A stretch of 64,000 nucleotides of DNA from an uncultured Flavobacterium sp. (GCF_963422545.1 NZ_OY730257.1:62001-126000), one strand, 5' to 3'; numbered from the stretch's first letter, positions 37,310-46,612 are shown. Translations and numbers: made by a program. The notes: generated by a model not told the origin, from the sequence alone.

Positions 37310-37460
37310 TTTAGATTATTAGACTTCTTAGATTGTTAGAATATTAGATTTTTAACAAGATTGAAGAATAAAAATATCAAAAAAAATCCGCTTAGATCCG
37401 CGTCATCCGCGTGCCATATTAAGCATTCATTTTAGACTAAAATCTGAAATCAAAAATCAA
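37310..37460. repeat. TTAGATTATTAGACTTCTTAG word-repeat spacer
   Basis: Built from TTAGATTATTAG, ACTTCTTAGATTGTTAG and AATATTAGA, then CGCTTAGATCCGCGTCATCC. The first words repeat those at 23886-23940. No gene. Confidence 0.6.
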
Positions 37461-39095
37461 ATGAAATTAAAGTTTTACATATTTTTATTTTTACTTTCCT
37501 CAGTTATTTTTGCCCAGCAAAAACAAGTTGAGACGAGCATCGATACTACAAAAAATAAAATTGGAGCCGAATTTAAGTTAACGCTTAAAACGGTTGTCAG
37601 TTCAAAATCGAAAGTTGTTTTTCCAAAGCTAAAAACCATTGGCCCGCTTGAAGTAATTCAATCATATCCAATTGATACCGTAAAGAAAAACGACACTTAC
37701 GAACTAATCAAAAAATATGGCTTAACGCAATTTGATTCCGGAAAATATACCATTCCGGCCATTAAGATTTTAATTGACAAAAAACCTTATTTAACAGATT
37801 CTATTCATGTTGAAGTTGCTAGTGTAAAAGTCGACACTTTACAACAAAAAATGTACGACATCAAAGACATTACCGCTGCTGACAGCGGAATAGGAAATTG
37901 GTGGATTTATCTTTTGATTTTCATCGTTATCCTTGCAATTGGAGCGTTTGTATATTGGTTTGTTAAAAAACGCCAACAGAAAAAAATTGAAGAAGAAGTT
38001 TATAAAACTCCTATCGAAAAAGCGACAAGTTTACTAAACAATCTGGAGCAAAAAGAACTTGTTCAAAAAGGTGAAATTAAAGAATACTATAGTGAATTAA
38101 CGGATATCGCCCGTAACTATATTGAAGAAGCAATTCATATTCCGGCAATGGAAAGTACAACATCTGAATTGATTCAGGCAATCAGAACAGCTTCTACCAA
38201 AAAGAAAATGACACTGACTCCGGAAACTGTTGAGAATCTTGAGCGCGTTTTACGTCAGGCCGATTTAGTAAAATTTGCGAAATCAAAGCCTCTTGATTTT
38301 GAAATTACGGAAGATAGAAATAAAATTCAAAGAGTAATTCTTACACTTGATAATGCGATCCCGACTGAAGTTGAGAATGAAGAAGAAGACCAATTATTAA
38401 ACGAAGCTCAGAGACAGAAACAAATAAAACTACAGTTACTTAAAAAACGTAACAAACGTATTGCAATTGCCGTAGGAACTGTTGTGTTTTTAGTATTTGC
38501 AACTACAACATTCTTTATTGTTACCAAAGGTTTCACTTATGTGAAGGATAATCTTATCGGACATCCGTCTAAAGAATTATTAGAAGGAGAATGGGTAAAG
38601 AGCGCCTACGGAAATCCTGCTGTTCTTATTGAAACTCCAAAAGTTTTAAAACGAATGGATACTCAAAAAGTATTACCAAAAGAAGCAATGGCACTAATTA
38701 AAGAGATGCAGCTTTTTGCTTACGGAAGTATGATTGATAACTTTTATGTAGCAGTTTCAACCAGTAAATTCAAAAACCCGGTAGATCTTGATTTAGCAAA
38801 AGCTCTGGAAGGATCTCTAAAAATAATTGAATCTCAGGGAGGACAAAATATTATTGTAAAACAAGAAGATTTCCAGACAAATCAAGGCATTCAGGGATTA
38901 AAAGGATACGGAACAATGACAGTCTTAAATCCAGTTGATAAAACAAGTTCAAAAGCATATTATGAAATTTTGCTTTTCAAACAAGATCAGGGATTACAAC
39001 AAATCGTGATTTTACATCAGGAAGGCGACACCTACGCTAATGATATTACAGAGCGAATTTTAAATTCTGTTGAACTTCAAAAAGCAAGCAACTAA
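37461..39095 (+). CDS. BatD-like/uncharacterised membrane protein of the bat operon
   Basis: 544 aa with signal peptide (1-18, S-V-I-F-A-Q), an extracytoplasmic beta-rich domain (about 20-135), a transmembrane helix at about 150-168 (WWIYLLIFIVILAIGAFVYWF), a cytoplasmic helical domain (YSELTDIARNYIEEAIHIPAMESTTSELIQAI) and a second hydrophobic segment near 335-353, then a C-terminal domain. The helical part resembles the cytoplasmic segment of BatD and DUF4381 proteins. It sits between DUF58 and BatA and its stop overlaps the batA start (TAATG). Its exact role is unknown. Confidence 0.75.
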   Translation: MKLKFYIFLFLLSSVIFAQQKQVETSIDTTKNKIGAEFKLTLKTVVSSKSKVVFPKLKTIGPLEVIQSYPIDTVKKNDTYELIKKYGLTQFDSGKYTIPAIKILIDKKPYLTDSIHVEVASVKVDTLQQKMYDIKDITAADSGIGNWWIYLLIFIVILAIGAFVYWFVKKRQQKKIEEEVYKTPIEKATSLLNNLEQKELVQKGEIKEYYSELTDIARNYIEEAIHIPAMESTTSELIQAIRTASTKKKMTLTPETVENLERVLRQADLVKFAKSKPLDFEITEDRNKIQRVILTLDNAIPTEVENEEEDQLLNEAQRQKQIKLQLLKKRNKRIAIAVGTVVFLVFATTTFFIVTKGFTYVKDNLIGHPSKELLEGEWVKSAYGNPAVLIETPKVLKRMDTQKVLPKEAMALIKEMQLFAYGSMIDNFYVAVSTSKFKNPVDLDLAKALEGSLKIIESQGGQNIIVKQEDFQTNQGIQGLKGYGTMTVLNPVDKTSSKAYYEILLFKQDQGLQQIVILHQEGDTYANDITERILNSVELQKASN

Positions 39096-40096
39096 TGGAT
39101 AAGATAACTTTTTTAAACCCAGAATTTTTTTGGTTATTTCTATTGATTCCAATTGCAATTGCTTGGTTCTTTTGGAAACGAAATCAACAATCGCCTACTT
39201 TAAAAATGAGTTCGACGCAAGGTTTCAAAAACAGCGAATCGCTATTGACAAAATTAAAACCTTGTTTATACGTTTTTAGAATTATTGCCCTATGTTCTTT
39301 AATTATTGCTTTGGCAAGACCAAGAACGGTTGATATTAGTAGTCAGACTAAAACCACAAAAGGAATTGATATTGTTCTTGCGATTGACGTTTCAGGAAGT
39401 ATGTTGGCAAAAGATTTAAAGCCTAACCGTATGGAAGCTTTAAAAAGAGTAGCTTCAGACTTTGTTGGAGAAAGGCCTAATGACAGAGTCGGATTGGTTT
39501 TATACGCTTCAGAAGCTTATACTAAAACTCCAGTTACAAGTGATAAAGCAATTATTCTTGAAGCGATAAAAGGAATTAAATACGATACGGTTTTACAAGA
39601 CGGAACCGGAATTGGAATGGGTTTGGCAACTGCTGTAAATCGTCTTAAAGACAGTAAAGCAAAAAGCCGGGTAATTATTTTAATGACAGATGGTGTAAAT
39701 AATGCCGGTTTTATCGAGCCGGAAACTGCATCAGACATTGCTAAACAATACGGAATAAAAGTATACACGATTGGAATTGGTACCAACGGAATGGCCGAAT
39801 CTCCATACGCTTACGCTCCAAATGGAGGATTTTTATATAAAATGCAAAAAGTAGAAATCGACGAGCAATTAATGAAAAGTATTGCCCGCAAAACTGATGG
39901 AACTTACTTTAGAGCTACAAGCAATGACAGATTAGCCCAAATATATAATGCAATCAATAAATTAGAAACTACTGAAATTCAAGAATTAAAATTCTATGAT
40001 TATGACGAAAAATTCAGAGGTTTTGTTTTACTGGCAGCCTTTTTATTATTGTTAGAAGTAGGTTTAAGAAATACGGTTTATAGAAGCTTTATTTAA
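39095..40096 (+). CDS. batA: BatA, von Willebrand factor A membrane protein
   Basis: 333 aa. Two N-terminal membrane helices (about 11-26 and 58-75), a periplasmic or cytoplasmic VWA domain with a full metal-site motif Asp98-x-Ser100-x-Ser102 (IDVSGSMLAKD) and TDGVNNAG, and a final helix (FVLLAAFLLLLEVGL, about 308-322). BatA is a predicted partner of the MoxR ATPase in the aerotolerance system. One-base overlap with the preceding gene implies coupled translation. Confidence 0.93.
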   Translation: MDKITFLNPEFFWLFLLIPIAIAWFFWKRNQQSPTLKMSSTQGFKNSESLLTKLKPCLYVFRIIALCSLIIALARPRTVDISSQTKTTKGIDIVLAIDVSGSMLAKDLKPNRMEALKRVASDFVGERPNDRVGLVLYASEAYTKTPVTSDKAIILEAIKGIKYDTVLQDGTGIGMGLATAVNRLKDSKAKSRVIILMTDGVNNAGFIEPETASDIAKQYGIKVYTIGIGTNGMAESPYAYAPNGGFLYKMQKVEIDEQLMKSIARKTDGTYFRATSNDRLAQIYNAINKLETTEIQELKFYDYDEKFRGFVLLAAFLLLLEVGLRNTVYRSFI

Positions 40097-40171
40097 ATAT
40101 TTTAGTCTCAGTCTCAGTACTCAGTAAATCACTGAAAACTGTGACCGAAAACTGAAAACTAGAATTAAAAA
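40097..40171. repeat. ACTGAAAACTG word-repeat spacer between batA and batB
   Basis: Contains AGTCTCAGTCTCAGTACTCAG, CACTGAAAACTGTGACC and GAAAACTGAAAACT. Same word as the spacer at 36366-36445 of the same operon. Confidence 0.65.
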
Positions 40172-41209
40172 ATGGAATTAGACGAAAAAAAATATTTATA
40201 TCTTTTATTATTGCTCCCAATTGTGGTGTGTATTTTCCTTTTCAATATGTATTGGAAAAGAAAAAAACAGCGCGAATTTGGTGATCTTGAAATGGTAAAA
40301 AGACTGAGTCCGGAGCGATCTGTTTTTAAACCTGTATTAAAATTATCAGTTATTCTTTTGGCACTTGCCTGTTTAATTATCGGATTGGTGAATCCAAAGA
40401 TTGGAACAAAAATGGAAACGGTAAAACGCGAAGGAATTGATATTGTTTTTGCGGTTGACGTTTCTAAAAGTATGCTTGCCGAAGATGTTGCGCCAAGTCG
40501 TTTAGAAAAAAGTAAACAACTGGTTTCACAAATCATCAGTAATTTAGGAAATGACAGAATAGGAATTGTAGCCTATGCGGGAAGTGCTTTCCCGGTTCTG
40601 CCAATTACATCTGATTATAGTGTTGCCAAAATGTTCCTGCAAAGTATGACTCCTGATATGGTTTCATCACAAGGAACTTCACTTGATGAAGCAATTAGAT
40701 TATCATCAACTTATTTTGACGAAAAGAGTAAAACAAGTAAACTTTTGATTCTGATTTCTGACGGAGAAGACCACTCTGAAGGAGCTGCTGCAGCTGCAGA
40801 AGAAGCCAATAAAATGGGAATGAAAATCATTACGATTGGTGTTGGAACTGAAAAAGGAAGTACAATTCCGTTAAAAGAAAATGGCGTAGTCAAAAGCTAC
40901 CAACAAGATCAAAACGGACAAACTGTTATTACAAAACTAAACCAGGAAGGTTTAAAAACCATTGCAAAAGCCACAAAAGGCGGTTATGTATATGGCGGAA
41001 ATACGAAGGAAGTTTTAGAATATATCAAAAACGCCTTAAACAACATTCAGAAAACAGAATTTGAAGCTACTCAAATGGCCGATTTTCAATCGCAATATCA
41101 ATGGTTTATTGGCTTTGCTTTCTTGTTATTGTTTATTGATATTTTCCTTTTAGAAAGAAAAACAAATTGGATAAAAGAGTTGAATTTATTTAACGAAAAG
41201 AAACATTAA
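40172..41209 (+). CDS. batB: BatB, von Willebrand factor A membrane protein
   Basis: 345 aa, paralogue of BatA. N-terminal helices at about 9-26 and 56-73, VWA domain with Asp96-x-Ser98-x-Ser100 (VDVSKSMLAED) and SDGEDHSEG, final helix WFIGFAFLLLFIDIFLLE (about 310-327). The metal-site residues are intact. Expected to form a complex with BatA and the BatC/BatE tetratricopeptide proteins. Confidence 0.93.
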   Translation: MELDEKKYLYLLLLLPIVVCIFLFNMYWKRKKQREFGDLEMVKRLSPERSVFKPVLKLSVILLALACLIIGLVNPKIGTKMETVKREGIDIVFAVDVSKSMLAEDVAPSRLEKSKQLVSQIISNLGNDRIGIVAYAGSAFPVLPITSDYSVAKMFLQSMTPDMVSSQGTSLDEAIRLSSTYFDEKSKTSKLLILISDGEDHSEGAAAAAEEANKMGMKIITIGVGTEKGSTIPLKENGVVKSYQQDQNGQTVITKLNQEGLKTIAKATKGGYVYGGNTKEVLEYIKNALNNIQKTEFEATQMADFQSQYQWFIGFAFLLLFIDIFLLERKTNWIKELNLFNEKKH

Positions 41210-41329
41210 AGTTAGCCGCTAATTACACAAATAAAACGATTTAAACTCTATTCGTAAAATTCAAACACAAAGAATTAATTAGCGATAATTAGTGCAATTC
41301 GTGGCGAATAAAAAACATAAAAAATTAGA
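41210..41329. repeat. AATTACACAAAT/AATTAGTGCAATT word-repeat spacer
   Basis: GCCGCTAATTACACAAATAA on the left and ATAATTAGTGCAATTCGTGG on the right are partial inverse copies. Related words appear at 26395-26460 and 32384-32400. Confidence 0.55.
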
Positions 41330-42094
41330 ATGAAAAATTTACTTCTTTATATTTTACTAACGTTTTCTTTAGCAGTTTCTGCTCAGGAAAAAGACAAGAC
41401 ATTGCCTGATGCCAATGAAGAATATAAGCAGAATAAATTTGTTGATGCTGAAGCAAATTATAGAATTTCAGAATCAAAATTTCCAAAACGCGCCGCTGCT
41501 CCTTATAATTTAGGAAATACCATTTATAAACAAAATCTCGTTTCAGAAGCTAAATTTGCTTACGCGAAAGCAATAAAAAATGCCAAGACAAGACCTGAAA
41601 AACATAAAGCATTTCACAATTTAGGAAATGTTTTCATGAAAGAGAAAGATTATACGCAGGCAGTTGAAGCTTATAAAGAAGCATTACGTAATGATCCAAC
41701 AGATGATGAAACACGTTACAACTATGCCTTGGCAAAACAAAAATTAAAAGAAAATCCTCCTAAAAACGACAAGAACAAAGACAAAAATAAAGATAAGGAC
41801 AAGGATAAAAACAAAGATAAGAACAAAGACAAGGATAAAAATAAAGACAAGGACAAAGACAAAAAAGACGACAAGGGCGACAAAGACAAGGATAAAAAAG
41901 ATGGTAAAAGTGATCCAAAGAAAGATGACAAATCAGACAATAAAGGAGAGCCAAAACCACAGCCTGGCGGAATCTCTAAAGAACGAGTTCAGAATTTATT
42001 AGATGCTGTAAACAACGAAGAAAAGAAAATTCAGGATAAAGTAAACGCTCAAAAAGTAAAAGGATCTCCTAAAAAAACCGAAAAAGACTGGTAG
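41330..42094 (+). CDS. batC: BatC, tetratricopeptide protein with long Lys/Asp tract
   Basis: 254 aa. Signal peptide (1-19, A-V-S-A-Q), about two tetratricopeptide motifs (APYNLGNTIYKQN, AFHNLGNVFMKEKDYTQAVE, residues 57-140), then a low-complexity tract at about 145-205 made almost only of K, D and N (DKNKDKDKDKNKDK), and a short charged C-terminus. The domain order fits BatC. The tract has a DNA period of 6 bp and could change length by slippage. It is exported and probably binds BatA/B in the periplasm. Confidence 0.88.
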   Translation: MKNLLLYILLTFSLAVSAQEKDKTLPDANEEYKQNKFVDAEANYRISESKFPKRAAAPYNLGNTIYKQNLVSEAKFAYAKAIKNAKTRPEKHKAFHNLGNVFMKEKDYTQAVEAYKEALRNDPTDDETRYNYALAKQKLKENPPKNDKNKDKNKDKDKDKNKDKNKDKDKNKDKDKDKKDDKGDKDKDKKDGKSDPKKDDKSDNKGEPKPQPGGISKERVQNLLDAVNNEEKKIQDKVNAQKVKGSPKKTEKDW

Positions 42095-42192
42095 AATTTT
42101 GGATTAATCGTTTAACTGTTTATTTGTTGACTCAAAAAAACAGTAATCAAAAAACGATTAAACAAATGCACGATTAAACAGTTAAACAGACA
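42095..42192. repeat. CGATTAAAC word-repeat spacer
   Basis: AATCGTTTAACTGTTTATTTG on the left mirrors CGATTAAACAAAT and CGATTAAACAGTTAAACAG on the right. The word recurs at 55273-55300 before hpd. Confidence 0.6.
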
Positions 42193-43947
42193 ATGAAAAA
42201 ATATTTAATTCTATTACTATTCACTTTTCAAGGGCTTCTGGCTCAAGTTCAATTTGAAGCCAGAGTAAGTAAAAACACGCTTGGACTGAACGAAAGATTA
42301 CGCGTTGACTTTATGATGAATGTTGATGGAGACAACTTTGACCAACCTGCATTTGAAGGTTTTAGAATCGTAGGCGGCCCAAGTCAGCAAATAAGTCAAT
42401 CCTGGGTAAACGGAAGAAGTTCTTTTCAAAAAATATACTCTTATATTTTACAACCCAACCAAAAAGGAACGGTTTACATCAAGCAGGCTGCCATAGAATA
42501 CAATGGTCAGGTTTATAAAACGACGCCTATAAAAATTGTCGTTACAAATGCTGTTGCACAAGAAAGAGATCCTAGTGATAACAGCAGACCTCAAGGATCT
42601 TCTACCGGAGACGAAATGCTGAATCTTGTCGCTGAAATCTCAAAAACAAATCCATATTTGAATGAACCTATTACAGTGGTTTACAAACTGTACTTCAATT
42701 ATATCAATGTTACGGGCTTTAAAGAATTGGCTAAACCAAAATATAATGACTTCTGGAATCAGAACATTGATATTAAACAATTATCTGTTGAACAAGGAAG
42801 TTATCAAGGACAAAGATGCTATTTTGTTGTCTTAAAAAAGACGATTTTATATCCTCAAAAATCAGGCAGACTTACGATTGAACCACTTTCGTTGGATATT
42901 GGCGTGCAATTGCCATCAAATCGTCGTGATATGTTTGGTCAAATGATTGTTACTGATGGAAACAAAGTTGTTTCAGCAGGTGCAAAAACCATTAATGTAA
43001 GACCTCTTCCAGAAGCTACTAAACCGGAAGGTTTTGGCGGAGCGGTTGGTAAATTTGATTTTACGGTAACCCCTTCTAAAACAACATTAAAAAGTGGAGA
43101 AAGCCTCGATTTAATTGTTAGCGCCTCAGGAAACGGAAACATGAAATTGTTTACTTTACCAAAACCTATCGTACCTAATGCATTAGAAATGTACGATCCT
43201 GTTCATGACGAAAAAGTAACAACTTCACTGTCTGGAATGTCAGGAAAAATTACCGATAAATACACCATTATTCCGCAATACAAAGGGAAATACGCTATAA
43301 AACCAATGGTATTCTCTTATTTTGATTTGAATACAGGTTCGTATAAAACTATAACTTCACCAGAAATTATGGTTGATGTTCTTGACGGACCAATGCAGGC
43401 TGAAGCTAATGCAACAGCAGCTAAAAATGTGATTTCAAAAACAGAACAATTCAAATACATCAAACCTAAAACAACATTAACTGCAATTGCCAGAAATGAT
43501 TTTTATGGTTCTGATTTGTATTATACCTTGTTGTTCTTACCGTTTGTTATTTTACCAATTATTATTTTGGCTAAGAAGAAAAAAGAAGCTCTTGACGGTG
43601 ATGTACACGGAAACCGTGTTAGAATGAACAACAAACTGGCTAAGAAATATTTATCTGAAGCCAAAAAGCAACTTAACAACAAAGAGCCATTTTATATCGC
43701 TTTGGAAAAAGCAATGCATAATTTCCTGAAAGCCAAATTGCATATTGAAACCTCAGAAATGAGCAAAGACAATATTCGTGAATTGTTGCTATCCAGAAAT
43801 TCAAATCCTGAAACGGTTCAAAATTTTATTAATTTGACAGAAAACTGCGAATTTGCCCGTTATGCTCCGGCATCAAGTGCTTCGATTCAGCAAGATTATG
43901 ACAAAGCTGTTTTGATTATCTCAGAACTGGAAAAGCAAATCGTTTAA
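42193..43947 (+). CDS. batD: BatD, oxygen-tolerance family protein
   Basis: 584 aa. Signal peptide (1-17, G-L-L-A-Q), repeated immunoglobulin-like beta domains of the BatD family (ARVSKNTLGLNERLRVDF, GPSQQISQSWVNGRSSF, KFDFTVTPSKTTLKSGESLDL), a membrane helix at about 442-460 (YTLLFLPFVILPIIILAKKKK) and a cytoplasmic helical tail (FYIALEKAMHNFLKAKL). Large periplasmic component of the bat complex. A perfect palindrome separates it from batE. Confidence 0.93.
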   Translation: MKKYLILLLFTFQGLLAQVQFEARVSKNTLGLNERLRVDFMMNVDGDNFDQPAFEGFRIVGGPSQQISQSWVNGRSSFQKIYSYILQPNQKGTVYIKQAAIEYNGQVYKTTPIKIVVTNAVAQERDPSDNSRPQGSSTGDEMLNLVAEISKTNPYLNEPITVVYKLYFNYINVTGFKELAKPKYNDFWNQNIDIKQLSVEQGSYQGQRCYFVVLKKTILYPQKSGRLTIEPLSLDIGVQLPSNRRDMFGQMIVTDGNKVVSAGAKTINVRPLPEATKPEGFGGAVGKFDFTVTPSKTTLKSGESLDLIVSASGNGNMKLFTLPKPIVPNALEMYDPVHDEKVTTSLSGMSGKITDKYTIIPQYKGKYAIKPMVFSYFDLNTGSYKTITSPEIMVDVLDGPMQAEANATAAKNVISKTEQFKYIKPKTTLTAIARNDFYGSDLYYTLLFLPFVILPIIILAKKKKEALDGDVHGNRVRMNNKLAKKYLSEAKKQLNNKEPFYIALEKAMHNFLKAKLHIETSEMSKDNIRELLLSRNSNPETVQNFINLTENCEFARYAPASSASIQQDYDKAVLIISELEKQIV

Positions 43948-43958
43948 ATCATAGAATA

Positions 43959-43991
43959 AAACCCGACAGGTTTTTAAAACCTGTCGGGTTT
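43959..43991. repeat. Perfect palindrome between batD and batE
   Basis: AAACCCGACAGGTTTT (43959-43974) and its exact reverse complement (43976-43991) with one base between. It could act as an attenuating hairpin before batE. From memory, palindromes with the core CCCGACAGG recur in Flavobacterium. Confidence 0.7.
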
Positions 43992-44004
43992 AAAGAAAAT
44001 AAAA

Positions 44005-44751
44005 ATGAAACATATAGTATATCTTTTTTTATTAATCACGCAGGTTTTCTTTGCTCAAAGCAGCTTTGAAAAAGGAAATGCATTGTACCAAAAGGGACAA
44101 TATCAGCAAGCTGTAGATGTTTATGAAAGTATTATTAAAGAAGACAAACAGCAATCAGCAGAGTTGTATTTTAACCTGGCGAACAGTTATTACAAATTAA
44201 ATAAAGTAGCGCCTTCGATCTATAATTATGAGAAAGCTTTGGTTTTAAAACCTCACGATCATGAGACTTTAAACAATTTAAAATTTGCCAAAAAACTAAC
44301 AATCGACGAGATTAAAGAAGTTCCAAAAGTAGGTTTTGCAAAACTGATTCAGAACTTTACCGGTATTTTTGATTATAATATCTGGGCAAAAATCGCTGTC
44401 GGAATTGCCTTTGCGTTTCTATTGACTTTTATCGGATATTACTTTTCACAAATTTCACTTACAAAAAGATTTTATTTCATTGGGATGTTTATTCTTTTGG
44501 TTGCTTTGTTGTTAAGCGTTTTTGCCGGAATGTCTGAGAAAAGTCATTTTGATAACGATCGTCCTGCAATTGTTTTTTCAGAATTAAGTGAAGTTAGAAG
44601 CGAACCACAAAAAGCTGGCGCTGCCATTCTCTTATTACATGAAGGTGCTAAAGTTTACGTTAAAGAAACCATAGGGCAATGGAAAAAAATCGAATTAACA
44701 GACGGAACTGAAGGCTGGATCGATGGCAGAACAATTAAAGAAGTAAAATAA
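44005..44751 (+). CDS. batE: BatE, tetratricopeptide and SH3 domain membrane protein
   Basis: 248 aa. Signal peptide (1-17, V-F-F-A-Q), tetratricopeptide repeats (about 19-95: GNALYQKGQYQQAVDVYE, AELYFNLANSYYKLNK), two membrane helices (about 128-147 and 154-172), and a C-terminal bacterial SH3 domain (EVRSEPQKAGAAILLLHEGAKVYV, GWIDGRTI). This is the full BatE layout and the last gene of the operon; a two-way terminator follows. Confidence 0.92.
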   Translation: MKHIVYLFLLITQVFFAQSSFEKGNALYQKGQYQQAVDVYESIIKEDKQQSAELYFNLANSYYKLNKVAPSIYNYEKALVLKPHDHETLNNLKFAKKLTIDEIKEVPKVGFAKLIQNFTGIFDYNIWAKIAVGIAFAFLLTFIGYYFSQISLTKRFYFIGMFILLVALLLSVFAGMSEKSHFDNDRPAIVFSELSEVRSEPQKAGAAILLLHEGAKVYVKETIGQWKKIELTDGTEGWIDGRTIKEVK

Positions 44752-44773
44752 CATTTCTAAAATTTGAAATAAA

Positions 44774-44815
44774 AAAATCCCAAATTCCAATTGAAGTATT
44801 GGAATTTGGGGTTTT
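44774..44815. terminator. Bidirectional terminator, TTGGAATTTGG hairpin family copy 3
   Basis: AAAATCCCAAATTCCAA (44774-44790) faces TTGGAATTTGGGGTTTT (44799-44815) with one mismatch. It lies between the convergent batE and yfbK-like genes. Confidence 0.85.
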
Positions 44816-44832
44816 CTGTTTTTAGTTTTTCT

Positions 44833-46380
44833 CTAATTTACAGCATCAACCAATCTTATAAACTCGGCTTTATAACCGTCTTCGTCGTTTGACAAACCTG
44901 ATTTGGCTAATTTTTTAATATCCGAAGTAGAACTGTTTGCTATAAATTTTGAATCTCTCAATTTTAATCCAAACCAAGCGACAGCGGTTGTAAATTTAAA
45001 ATCTGAAGAACTCTGATCTAAGGCTATTTTTTTGTTGTCGATTGTACTTACCATTTCAATACTTTTATCACCATCAGGTTTTTTATATCTGAATTTAATC
45101 GTCGCCAATTCATCACTATTCCCAGAATCATTCTTGCTTACTTTTGTGTATTTTAAATCTGAAGGTACGTAATCACTTTCAACACCTGTTGGAATAATTT
45201 CATATAATGCTGTAACTGTGTGACCACTTCCCAATTCTCCGGCATCAATTTTATCATTTTTAAAATCCTCCGCATTTAATTTTCTGTTTTCATATCCAAT
45301 TAATCGGTATGCCTGAACATGTTTCGGATTAAATTCGATTTGAATTTTTACATCTTTTGCAATAGCAAACATAGATCCTTTAAATTCTTTTCCCAGAAAA
45401 CGATTGGCCTCCTGAATATTATCAATGTAAGCATAATTTCCGTTTCCTTTATCGGCCAGGATTTCCATTTTACTATCCTTGAAATTCCCCATTCCATATC
45501 CTAAAACAGTTAAGAAAACACCTGACTTTCTTTTCTCTTCGATTAGTTTTTCCATTTCAGTATCAGAAGATGCTCCAACATTAAAATCACCATCTGTCGC
45601 AATAATAACACGGTTATTTCCTTCTTTTATAAAGTTTTCCTCGGCAAGTTTATAAGCTAGTTCAATTCCTTCTCCTCCAGCTGTGCTTCCGCCCGCATGT
45701 AAATCATCAAAAGCTTCTAAAATATCATCTTTTTGATCTCCTGAAGTCGGTTCTAAGACAACACCTGCGGAACCGGCATAAACTACAATCGAAACTTTAT
45801 CCTTAGGACGAAGTTCTTTAACCAAAATCTTCATCGATTCTTTTAATAACGGAAGTTTATTAGATTCATCCATTGAACCTGAAACATCAATTAGAAAAAC
45901 AAGATTTGAAGTTGGTAAATTGGTCATTGGAATATTTTTTCCCTGTAAACCAATTTTCAATAATTGACAATTTTTATTCCACGGGCTATCGCTTAATTCG
46001 GTGTTAATCGAAAACGGATGCTGCCCTTCTGGTTGTGGGTAATTGTATTTGAAGAAATTCATCATTTCTTCAACACGAACAGCATCTTTAGGAACCTTTT
46101 GCCCTTCGTTAATAAAACGTCTGATATTGGTATACGACGCGTTATCAACATCTATAGAAAAAGTAGAAAGAGGTGATTTTTGTGGAGACTCAAAAGGATT
46201 CTCTTCAAGTCCGGCGTAACTTTCAGTATTGGGATCTGAAATATTTTCTTCTGGAACTTCATCAGTCGTTGCAACAACAGTCATATCCATTGTTTCTACG
46301 GCTGCGGCATCTTGTTTTTTACAACAACTACACAAAATAAGAACAAGGAATGCCATCAAATAAAAAGCTTTATTTTTCAT
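44833..46380 (-). CDS. YfbK-like von Willebrand factor A lipoprotein
   Basis: 515 aa. Lipobox LILCSC near residue 18. An N-terminal von Willebrand-associated domain (NPFESPQKSPLSTFSIDVD, YTNIRRFINEGQKVPKDAVR), a VWA domain with an intact metal site (IDVSGSMDESNK, TDGDFNVGA) and a C-terminal DUF3520 domain (VAWFGLKLRDSKF). This is the order of E. coli YfbK. It is the third VWA protein in 7 kb and converges on the bat operon, so a functional link is plausible though not shown. Confidence 0.9.
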   Translation of the reverse strand: MKNKAFYLMAFLVLILCSCCKKQDAAAVETMDMTVVATTDEVPEENISDPNTESYAGLEENPFESPQKSPLSTFSIDVDNASYTNIRRFINEGQKVPKDAVRVEEMMNFFKYNYPQPEGQHPFSINTELSDSPWNKNCQLLKIGLQGKNIPMTNLPTSNLVFLIDVSGSMDESNKLPLLKESMKILVKELRPKDKVSIVVYAGSAGVVLEPTSGDQKDDILEAFDDLHAGGSTAGGEGIELAYKLAEENFIKEGNNRVIIATDGDFNVGASSDTEMEKLIEEKRKSGVFLTVLGYGMGNFKDSKMEILADKGNGNYAYIDNIQEANRFLGKEFKGSMFAIAKDVKIQIEFNPKHVQAYRLIGYENRKLNAEDFKNDKIDAGELGSGHTVTALYEIIPTGVESDYVPSDLKYTKVSKNDSGNSDELATIKFRYKKPDGDKSIEMVSTIDNKKIALDQSSSDFKFTTAVAWFGLKLRDSKFIANSSTSDIKKLAKSGLSNDEDGYKAEFIRLVDAVN

Positions 46381-46538
46381 GTAAAATAAATTTTAGGAAT
46401 TAGTAATTGATTTTTTCTTTCAAATAATAATTAGCATTCCGGATGTACTAAGAAAATTATCTGCAATTTTCGGCAATCCAAATTTAATGCCAAGATTCCT
46501 GTTAAATATTTTATACTGAAAAATAATGTTTTTATTTC

Positions 46539-46612
46539 ACCATATAAGTGATATAAGAAAATTTAAGTTTGAAGAAAAACATACTAATATTATCTTATAT
46601 CACTTATATGGT
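46539..46612. repeat. ACCATATAAG-family inverted repeat, copy 2
   Basis: ACCATATAAGTGATATAAGA (46539-46558) and its exact reverse complement (46593-46612). The rest of the 271-bp spacer 46381-46651 holds no gene. Confidence 0.75.

Noticed and set aside
41722..41960. Two minus-strand frames rich in Leu/Ser or Cys/Pro
   Set aside because: Shadows of the Lys/Asp tract of batC.
36366..42192. CRISPR array in the repeat-rich spacers
   Set aside because: Units are short, irregular and occur in both orientations; no equal-length repeats with unique spacers and no cas genes.
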